Shown piece by piece: positions 54,850 through 63,200 of a stretch of 64,000 bases of DNA. The stretch lies in contig OZ025245.1 of assembly GCA_964019155.1 (NCBI GenBank), positions 3,444,238 through 3,508,237 on the forward strand, read 5' to 3'. The DNA comes from Osedax fenrisi (lineage: Eukaryota > Annelida > Polychaeta > Sabellida > Siboglinidae). The translations under genes and the position numbers were made by a program. Position 1 is the first letter of the stretch. The number at the start of each line of letters is the position of its first letter. The notes beneath the pieces were generated by a model. That model worked only from the letters and a program-made list of their open reading frames with translations, searched no databases and had not been told where the DNA came from.

Positions 54850-55982
54850 GGGGAAAGTCTCCGATTACCGACCCTAACTGTTTAGTTGTAATAACATATT
54901 CAATATTAAATATATTTATTTGAAATTTTGTAATTTTAGTAATATTATGGCAATGAATAATGTGGCTATTTTAAATTTTTGATATCATTATATTCACAAG
55001 AATAAACAGGGGGTCGGTAATCGGATACATGTGCCTAATACCGACCCCTTCCCCTATTTCCGACCCCCTAAAATTATCGTGGTATAAATAATTGTAGTAT
55101 TATAATAACTAATAAAAATAGTAGATATACATAAATACAATTAAATATAACATTCACGCAATTTATTTATTATTGAATTTATGTTTTCATATTATATTTA
55201 AATTGATAGTAATTATATTAAATTAAAAGAGTATATATTATTATTTAATATTTATTTATTAATCAGTATGAATATAATAAACTAAAATCATGAATCCTAA
55301 ATCTGTATCAATGATACACAAACAACATGACGTAATTTATTTTTTATTGAATTTATGTTTTAATAGTAATATAAAATTTAAATTTAAACTTTATAGTAAT
55401 TATATTAAAATAGTGTATATTATTATTTAATATTTATTTATTAATCAATATATATATATAAATAACTGGAATCACGAATCATTAATCTATATAAATGATA
55501 AACAAACAACTTATGACATATTTTAAAGTAAAATACTGATCTATTTTGATTGGATATTATAAATACATGATGTCGGTATTAGGGTAATTTAGGGGGTCGG
55601 TAATAGGAATATCATATGGGTTGCTATAATTAAGATATATAGGTTAATAGTTATTAAAATTAAATTATTTTAATAATAGTTATAAACATTTTATTGATCA
55701 ACAATATTATGCACAACATTAAGTTTTATTTTAATAAATAAAGTATTTACAATGATTTAAAAAAAGTTAATATTCAAATATTTAAAAATTAAAAACAGAA
55801 TATTACATTTTATCAAATAACAATTGTAGGATTAAATATTTTTTTAAACAAAATATTTATTCATATTTATCATTAAATTACTAACAGTTCATGTATATAT
55901 AATTTTTTGATAACTCTTATATTTACTGAGATACGAGAGGGGGTCGGTATTAGGAGGGGGTCGGTAATCGGGGACTTTCCCC
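54850..55982. mobile_element. Non-autonomous TIR element, GGGGAAAGTC family, right arm copy
   Basis: Mirror of 40018-41150 with identical length (1,133 bp), the same GGGGAAAGTC and GACTTTCCCC ends, and TA on the outside (54848-54849 reads TA, 55983-55984 TA). The GGTCGGTA/TACCGACC motif clusters are kept. No transposase. Confidence 0.85.
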
Positions 55983-56634
55983 TACCTATTTCTATAGCAT
56001 ACTTATTAAAACAATTGGGAGTCATTATATAATGACTACCAATTGTTTTACTATAGTAATGTAGGTGCATTTGACTTTTTATTAAAAATATGATGTAAAT
56101 GATAAACTTGACAAACACAATGGCAGATTGTCATTCAAATTGGTGAACAAACTTTATCTCCTTAGAAGTCTACCTAATTCTATGTGTAATACACGAATAT
56201 GTTGTAAGTGTAATACACGGATATTTAGTATGTATAAAAAACGGAAATTTATTCTGTGATTTACACGACCAATACACACATTTTTTTTAATATTTATTAT
56301 TTTATTATATTTTATTTATTTAAATACTCTATAATAAAGAGTTGAATTATGACTATTCTATAACCTATTTTAAATTAAACTATATTATTTATTTGTATAT
56401 ATAGTGATTTATGTTGGTGTAATACACGTAAATTAGTTACCTTACAAATTAATTAATATTTATTAATTAATATCAATTATTTTTTTTATAAAACAAATAT
56501 AAATAAATTGTTATATATAAATGAAGATTAATTTATATATCATATATTAACTTATAATTATGTTTTAAATTAAAATATCGGACTTTTACACGAGTTAAAC
56601 ACGGAAAAAAATCACACACATTTATTGATGAGAC
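55983..56634. other. Right-arm spacer with hairpin and GTGTAATACAC palindromes
   Basis: Mirror of 39369-40017. The hairpin lies at 56008-56049 and the three GTGTAATACAC-type palindromes at about 56184-56430. The frame at 55873-56118 is the mirror of the left-arm frame and is not a gene. Confidence 0.7.
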
Positions 56635-57855
56635 TGAAATAAAAAGGGGTCCTCCCATAGTACACCCACGATAAGAAAATATATAATTAAAAAACAAATA
56701 ACAAATACAATTTTATAAAAGATTAAAATTAATTTGAAAAAATTTAAACAAAAAAAAGTCTACATTTACTAAACTTAATTAGCAAATATGATGTATAGAA
56801 TCCTGGAATATTAGAAGTTGTGACAAATGATACGTAGACATGATGACTAGTCATACCCGTATGCGAACATTTTATGTGACATCTACAATACCAAATCAGT
56901 CAATTTATAGTGAGACGTTTAATGGTGCCACATTCCTGCCAAATATAAACCGACAGATCTATTAAGGGAGTCACAATCCAGTGCCGCAATCAAGTGCCAC
57001 AAAACTACAGTATAATTGTCACATTTCAAATATTTCATGTATTCATATACATATATAATTATATATTATCTTAAGATAATATGTATTTAATGTATGTATA
57101 TTACATTTTAAAAGTAAAATTAAAAAATTAAATAAGTTAAGAATGAAAACTTACTAAATAAATATTATATGTACATTTTATAAATATTACTGTTTTTTTT
57201 AAATTATAATAACTTATGTAGTATATAACTTATATACTATACAAGTTATTAATACCGACATTATTAATAGGATATTGGATAATTTAATAAAATAAAATAA
57301 ATTACACTGAAATAAAAAGGGGTACCTTCAGAGTATATCCATGATAAGAAAATATATAATTAATAATAAATAACAAATACATTTTTTATAAAAGATTACA
57401 ATTAATTTGAAAAAAAATTAAACAAAAAAAAGTATACATTTACTAAACTTAATTAGCAAATATGATGTATATCTGAATCCTGGAATATTAGAAGTTGTGA
57501 CAAATGATACGTAGACATGATGACTAGGCATACCCGTATGCGAACATTTTATGTGACATCTACAATAACAAATCAGTCAATTTATAGTGAGACGTTTAAT
57601 GGTGCCACATTCCTGCCAAATATAAACTGACAGGTCTATTAAGGGAGTCACAATCCAGTGCCACAAAACTACAGTATAATTGTCACATTTCAAATATTTC
57701 ATGTATTCATATACATATAAGATAATATATCTGTAATGTATGTATAATAAAAAGTAAAATAAAAAATAAAGGCTAAGAAATTTCTTAACGATAAATAAAT
57801 AAATTTTGTAAGTACATTTTATAAATATTACTGTTTTTTTTTAATAAAAAAAATT
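56635..57855 (+). repeat. Diverged satellite dimer in right arm
   Basis: Two tandem monomers in the same orientation as the main array (GACAAATGATACGTAGACAT at about 56822 and 57499, period about 677 bp). The outer flanks match the first and third monomers of the left-arm trimer, but the first monomer's core here has the ATGCGAACATTTTATGTGAC form typical of the left arm's other monomers. This is what an unequal exchange or deletion of one monomer would leave. Confidence 0.92.
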
Positions 57856-58202
57856 ATAATGCCGTTTTTAAATAATTTTATATTTGTATAATGTTTATAA
57901 TACTTGTTTATATAAACATGTTTTAACAGTCTTATATATGTGTATTGTGTTTATAAAAATATATTATATACAACTACAACAACTTGTCTATCTGATTTGA
58001 AAGTTAATTGCCGTATTTTATGCATACGCATCTCTTTAAATATCAAATATAAATTACTTTGATTATATTTAGACTGTAATTCGTAGTTATTTTGACTGGT
58101 TAATAACAAGTTGAGTATATTGTGTATTACGCTTCATTAATATCTGATAATACAATATATTTAATAACTTTACATATTATTAATTATATTTAATTATATA
58201 TA

Positions 58203-58284
<82 letters not shown>

Positions 58285-58349
58285 TACGTTCTAATTAGTT
58301 ATTATGTATTAACTATATATAGTTAATACATATATGTATACATATATAC

Positions 58350-58424
<75 letters not shown>

Positions 58425-58429
<5 letters not shown>

Positions 58430-58668
58430 CTTCAAATCACGTAGGTTTTTAAACATATGAAGTCACGGCGACAACATACTTTGTATTAATGTAGTTATTA
58501 TGTATTTATAATATAGTATAGTAGAGTATATATATTATATATATATATATAGTATACTATATATTTATATATATATATATATATATAAACATAATTTGTG
58601 TATTAGATCGAGCACTAGGGGAAGTATATTCCCATTGTTTGATGCCAACACTGGATTTTATGTTAATT
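58425..58668. other. Right-arm-specific insertion (~0.25 kb)
   Basis: From CGATCTTCAAATCACGTAGG to about TTGATGCCAACACTGG, absent from the left arm, where TTTTAAAATTGTTATTG runs into (TATG)n. It contains mixed sequence split by (TA)n and ends near a perfect 18-bp palindrome, TGTTAATTGCAATTAACA, at 58661-58678. No terminal repeats or clean target duplication are visible, so it may equally be a deletion in the left arm. Confidence 0.65.
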
Positions 58669-58804
58669 GCAATTAACAATTTAAAAACAGATATGTAGCT
58701 AAGAGGTAGATACATTGGGGTAGCTATACATTGGGGGTGCTAGATTGTGATGTCAGTATCGCAGACAATGAAGAATATATTAACCAGCTGGGATAGACAT
58801 TATA

Positions 58805-58850
<46 letters not shown>

Positions 58851-59136
58851 CTTTTGAAATTGTTAATAGCAATTAAAATAAAATTAATAAATATATTATT
58901 ATCATGTATTCTTATGTTTAAAAACACGTGAATAGTAATAGATTACTCATAGTCATCAATAGTAAACTCATAACTTTCTGTACAAGCTAAAAAATATCGT
59001 AACAATAATAATGATTATATATATATATATATATATATATCTAGGTTAAATATCAGATAGTGTCTAATTTACAAATGTCTATAGAATGATATATAAAACA
59101 ATGTTACTATATGTTAATAAAGGTATTAATATAAGT

Positions 59137-59214
59137 ATGTATGTATGTATGTATGTATGTATGTATGTATGTATGTATATATGTATATATGTATATATGT
59201 ATATATGTATATAT
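59137..59214. repeat. (GTAT)n and (GTATATAT)n microsatellite
   Basis: About ten GTAT units followed by about five GTATATAT units. The mirror place in the left arm (about 36484-36516) is much shorter, so this is a length polymorphism between arms. Confidence 0.9.
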
Positions 59215-60008
59215 GTATAGATATATATTACATAATATTATGAATGAATTTGTACATTGCAAGTGTATTATAAGTGAGGTTGTAGCGGCCTAGCTAATGA
59301 TAACCGATGCTGTCACAGATATCATCGTTATGCTCGACTGCACATCTATTTACGTGCAATATACGTTCCATGATGACATACCGGTAGCTACTATAGTATG
59401 CCTATAAGAATGCATTAACTTGCATATAACCCGTGTATATTCATACTAAATTATCATAATTGTTACATTACAAATGTTCTGTTAAATCGTTATATATATT
59501 ATGCTGTATGACTATATAGTGTATGATCCTACACGGTCAAACTATCTGTATAATTATAGATATATTATAATTAATATATTATAATATCTTATAATTATAA
59601 ATAGATTCCAAGTTATTATTTGTTTTATCATAATATATATATATATAATTCGATATTTGTTATATACTTTATGTATAATAAAAACGAATCATATATGTTA
59701 TGAATTTACTCATTAGTGTATCAATATGTTATATATATTATATTATATATAAACATATATAAACATAATTGTTATCTATAAAAATCTGTTTATAGATATT
59801 GTATATAGAATAAACTTATTTGTATATAATTTGGATTTACTAATAAAGGGGTTTCATAATATTGGTTTCACACCACCGATAGATTATATTGTATTGTCAT
59901 GTGAAAGTGTATGTATGCGTGTATGTATGTATGTGTGTATGTTACATAGTATACAATACACACATATAAATATATTATAATATACATAATATGTATACAT
60001 AACATTAT

Positions 60009-60040
<32 letters not shown>

Positions 60041-60044
<4 letters not shown>

Positions 60045-60058
60045 ATGATGATGATGAT
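60041..60058 (-). repeat. LINE 3' tail (ATC)6
   Basis: Six GAT units on the plus strand, i.e. (ATC)6 at the element's 3' end after AATAAACTCAAT. CR1/L2-type LINEs end in short tandem repeats rather than poly(A), which fixes the 3' boundary at 60041. Confidence 0.88.
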
Positions 60059-60082
60059 ATTGAGTTTATTAGCACTAAAATA

Positions 60083-60097
60083 GGGTCATGTAGACCC
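60083..60097 (-). other. Stem-loop in LINE 3' UTR
   Basis: In element sense GGGTC-TACAT-GACCC: a perfect 5-bp stem with a 5-nt loop, about 25 nt before the tail repeats. 3' stem-loops recognised by the element's own reverse transcriptase are known for some L2-type LINEs. The function here is inferred from position only. Confidence 0.55.
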
Positions 60098-60202
60098 CTT
60101 CGCTCGTGCGGGAAGAAAATAATAATAAAATAATAGTAATACGATAATAATTTGATAATAATATACAACGGAAAAACAATAATAAACAATATAAAGGACT
60201 AT

Positions 60203-60271
60203 TATATACTACAGTCTGCATTGATATGGTGTAGTTGTATATACTACAGACTGCATTGATATAGTATAGTG
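60203..60271 (-). repeat. 35-bp tandem duplication in LINE 3' UTR
   Basis: TATATACTACAG, then T or A, then CTGCATTGATAT occurs twice, 35 bp apart (TACTACAG at 60207 and 60242), with a few substitutions. It may be a family feature or private to this copy. Confidence 0.8.
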
Positions 60272-60362
60272 TTATATAATAATAAGATAATAATAATACA
60301 ATAACGATTTAATAATGATATAAATTTAATATAACACGGATACAAATAATAAGTTGGATGAT

Positions 60363-63194
60363 TTAATGATTATGGGTAGAGAGAAAAGAAGAAGTAAGAT
60401 TTATAAATCTTTTGTGGGATCTAATAGAACGAATGGTAGGAGGGAGGGAATTCCATAGAGTTGGACCGGAATTTTTAAAAGCTCTAGAATTTAGGGAAGT
60501 TTTACTAGAGTTCTGGGAGATAAGTAGAGGAGCATTTTGGTAACGAAGAGAAGATAATATAGTACGTTTTTTAATTAGATCAGAGATATAGCTAGGGGTA
60601 AAAGAATATATTGATTTATGGATTATAGATAGTATACGTAATTTACACCTGAGGGAGAATGGTAGCCACATACGAGATGATTGATGAGATGTTGTAGTAG
60701 AGTGATCCAGTCGAGTTAAACAGTAAGTAGTACGTATTGAGGAACGGATAATCCGATTAAGTGGAGCAGTAGCTTTAGCAGGAAGTAAATTCAGTAGGGA
60801 AGAACAGTAGTCAATACGTGAAAGTACAAGAGCATTAATTAGAGTTTTAGTAAGGTTTCTGGAAAGTGATGTCCGTATTTTTTTAATTCTGAAGAGATGA
60901 AAGTTGGATGATTTTGTAATGGATGATATGTGATTCTTAAATGATAATTTGTCATCAAATACTAATCCTAGGTTTTTGGAGGAATGAGAAGGAGAAATAA
61001 TCATGTTATTTAGAGTAAAGTTTGGAAAGGAAGTTTCAGAAGTAGATATGTTAAGTACAGTAGTCTTAGAGGAATTAATTAGTAGTTTATTGGAGAGGAG
61101 CCATAATCTTATGGAGTTAGCACACTCGATTAATTCAGAGTTAATGGTATTATGAGAATTTATAGGGAAAAAGGTAAACAGTTGGATATCATCAGCAAAA
61201 ATATGGTAGTGGATATTTGGAAATTTCTTAATTAGATCAGCAATAGGGCGGATATAAATAGAAAAGAGGGATGGACCTAGAACAGATCCTTGGGGAATAC
61301 CGTGGTTAAGAGGAGAAAGAGGCGAGTAAGATTTGTCAATCATAATAGAGATATTCCTGTTAGTGAGATATGAAGTAAACCATTTTAATGCTAAGCCAGA
61401 TATACCCATTAAAGTAAGTCGCGAGATTAATATGTTATGGTCCAGGGTATCAAAAGCAGATGATAGATCAAGTAGGATTAGCTGGCAACACGTGTTGCTA
61501 TTTAAGGTAGATAATATAGTGTCAGTAATACGTAGGAGAGCTGTTTCGGTTGAATGACCCTTACGAAAAGCGCTTTGAAACGGGTCGAAAATATTATTTT
61601 TATTTACATGGGCTATGAGTTGTTTGGAAACAATTCTTTCTAATATTTTACTTAATAAGGGTAGGTGGGAGATCGGGCGATAATTGCTAAATGAGTTTGG
61701 GTCTAAGTTTTGTTTTTTTAGAATAGGGGATATTATGGCAGTCTTGAGACAGGGTGAAACTTGGCCAGAGTTTAGTGAGTTCGCAATAATATCCAAGAAA
61801 ATAGGAGAAAATAAGGGTGAAAGTTTGTGATATAATGATAAAGGTAGGGGATCAGTGGGGGAGGTACAGTGAGATTTCATGAGTAGGTCATTTACTTCAT
61901 ACAGTGAAGGAATAGTGAATGTACTTAATGAGTCAATATGATGGGTAATATATATGGTAGGATTGAGTATGAGTTGAGTAGATGCGCAAATAATATTATT
62001 AATGCTTGCAATTTTATGGTTAAAGAATTTTTCAAAAAGAGAACACAGTTGAAAATTTGACGTGTTAGGTAAAATGGGGAGGATTTTTTCATCTGGAGGA
62101 GAGAGAATTTTATTTGCTATTTTAAATAATTTGCGAGGATTGGAGGATATCAATGCTATCTTTTTGTTATAATAGATAGATTTTGAACGAGATATAGTAG
62201 ATTTGTAATTTTTTCTAGCTAGTGATAGTGCTAATTTAGTTTCAGTAGAAGGATTTTTAAGAAATTTCTTCTCAAATTTTCGAACACTCTTCTTGAAGAT
62301 GAAAAGTTCGTGGGAGAACCAGGGAGAAAAAGGGCGGTCGGTAATTAATGTAGTTTTTGTAGGTGCATGTATATTGATAATATTTAGGAGAGTGGAGTTT
62401 AGGAGTACCGGACAGAGGGAAGTTGAAGAAGAGATCTCAGTTTTGATATTGTTTACAAATCTTGGTAGGTCGATAGACTTAACATCTCTATATGTAATAC
62501 GTTTTCGTTTAATATTTGTGAATTTTAGATTTATAGAGAATTCAATAATAAAATGATCAGTTAGTAGTTCAATTTTTTGAAAGGAGTTAGGGTTTATACA
62601 TCTAATAAGAGGACTGGATAGGGGTGTAAATATCATATCAAGTGTATTGCCACTAGAATGGGTAGGAAATGATATATGTTGGCACAAGGAAAGAGACTCA
62701 GTTAGGAGTTTAAAGTCACCATGGGGATAGATGGGAGAATTATAGTGATAGTTTAAGTCACCAAGAACTATTGGTAGATAGGTTGAAGATGAAGGAAGTT
62801 TATGGATAAAATCATGAAATTCATCAAAGAATAAACTGGTTTCAGGTTTTGGGGGACGATAGATAACGGTAAGATGTAGAGTTAAGTTAGGAAGCTTGAG
62901 GGTCAGCGAAATACAATCACTATATGAAAAGGGGGGGAATGAAATGGATGGAGATAGGTAAAAATCATTACGTATCATAAATCCTACCCCACCACCACGG
63001 CCCATTTGTCGTGGAGCGAGATAGAGTGTATATCCAAAGTCCAAGATGGAGGCAAATATATCAGAGTCATTATTAGAAATCCAGGTCTCAGTCAATGCGA
63101 TTATAATAAATTTTTGTAATTTAAGGTATGGGAACAGAAGGGATATATTTGATCTCAAGGAGCGAATATTGATCAAGGCTATATTAGAGGATAG
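60363..63194 (-). CDS. LINE ORF2: endonuclease-reverse transcriptase
   Basis: Encodes the enzyme that nicks target DNA and copies the element RNA onto it (target-primed reverse transcription). The frame is open from just after the UGA at 63195-63197 to a TAA at 60363-60365. Counting from the TTG codon at 63174-63176 as residue 1 (937 residues), the apurinic-like endonuclease shows NIRSL (3-7), TETW with Glu30, YRPP (106-109), GDLN (139-142), GNTLD (176-180) and TDH (206-208). The reverse transcriptase shows YRPISHLPLLSKILER (499-514), FRKGHSTETA (537-546), motif A LLDLSSAFD with Asp570, GIPQGSVLGP (626-635) and motif C FADD with Asp662/663. A C-terminal GPTLWNSLPPTIR block (904-916) is typical of CR1/L2-like elements. 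All expected catalytic residues are present. There is no AUG before the endonuclease core: the first Met codon is residue 58, after the catalytic Glu, so translation probably depends on ORF1. Confidence 0.95.
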   Translation of the reverse strand, partial: LSSNIALINIRSLRSNISLLFPYLKLQKFIIIALTETWISNNDSDIFASILDFGYTLYLAPRQMGRGGGVGFMIRNDFYLSPSISFPPFSYSDCISLTLKLPNLTLHLTVIYRPPKPETSLFFDEFHDFIHKLPSSSTYLPIVLGDLNYHYNSPIYPHGDFKLLTESLSLCQHISFPTHSSGNTLDMIFTPLSSPLIRCINPNSFQKIELLTDHFIIEFSINLKFTNIKRKRITYRDVKSIDLPRFVNNIKTEISSSTSLCPVLLNSTLLNIINIHAPTKTTLITDRPFSPWFSHELFIFKKSVRKFEKKFLKNPSTETKLALSLARKNYKSTISRSKSIYYNKKIALISSNPRKLFKIANKILSPPDEKILPILPNTSNFQLCSLFEKFFNHKIASINNIICASTQLILNPTIYITHHIDSLSTFTIPSLYEVNDLLMKSHCTSPTDPLPLSLYHKLSPLFSPIFLDIIANSLNSGQVSPCLKTAIISPILKKQNLDPNSFSNYRPISHLPLLSKILERIVSKQLIAHVNKNNIFDPFQSAFRKGHSTETALLRITDTILSTLNSNTCCQLILLDLSSAFDTLDHNILISRLTLMGISGLALKWFTSYLTNRNISIMIDKSYSPLSPLNHGIPQGSVLGPSLFSIYIRPIADLIKKFPNIHYHIFADDIQLFTFFPINSHNTINSELIECANSIRLWLLSNKLLINSSKTTVLNISTSETSFPNFTLNNMIISPSHSSKNLGLVFDDKLSFKNHISSITKSSNFHLFRIKKIRTSLSRNLTKTLINALVLSRIDYCSSLLNLLPAKATAPLNRIIRSSIRTTYCLTRLDHSTTTSHQSSRMWLPFSLRCKLRILSIIHKSIYSFTPSYISDLIKKRTILSSLRYQNAPLLISQNSSKTSLNSRAFKNSGPTLWNSLPPTIRSIRSHKRFINLTSSFLSTHNH

Positions 63195-63200
63195 TCAGGC
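63149..63200 (-). promoter_or_regulatory. Candidate UGA-CUA readthrough site between ORF1 and ORF2
   Basis: In element sense the junction reads GCC-TGA-CTA-TCC. ORF1 and ORF2 are in the same frame and this UGA is the only stop between them. UGA followed by CUA is a well-known leaky context for stop-codon readthrough. A 6-bp stem (TTGATC at 63171-63176 and GATCAA at 63149-63154, 16-nt loop) begins 18 nt after the stop. It is weak and may be chance. The alternative is a nonsense mutation (for example CGA to TGA) in a formerly single reading frame. Confidence 0.5.

Larger units (their letters stand above)
48201..60040 (-). repeat. Giant inverted repeat, right arm (~12 kb)
   Basis: Reverse complement of 35658-47678, beginning at the gap (ATAAACACACATGAGAATC mirrors 47678 backward) and ending at the (TA)n tract where the LINE starts. 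By eye most of it matches closely, with scattered substitutions (for example ATGCGAATC near 51730 against ATTCGTATC near 44140). Larger differences: a (TATATAT)n expansion at 53540-53770, one satellite monomer fewer, a roughly 0.25-kb insertion near 58.43-58.67 kb, and (GTAT)n expansion at 59137-59214. No gene. Confidence 0.95.
57856..60040. other. Outer right arm, no gene
   Basis: Mirror of about 35658-37474. Long (TA)n tracts at 58200-58280, 58366-58424 and 58806-58845, and the less AT-rich block 59280-59540. Ends with (TA)n at 60012-60040 directly abutting the LINE tail. Confidence 0.65.

Noticed and set aside
39882..56118. 81-codon frames at 39882-40127 and 55873-56118
   Set aside because: They span a hairpin and a transposon boundary and are identical only because the arms are mirror copies.
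61333..62556. Plus-strand frames inside the LINE (61333-61557, 62293-62556, also 63769-63957)
   Set aside because: Antisense shadows of ORF2 and ORF1 coding sequence.
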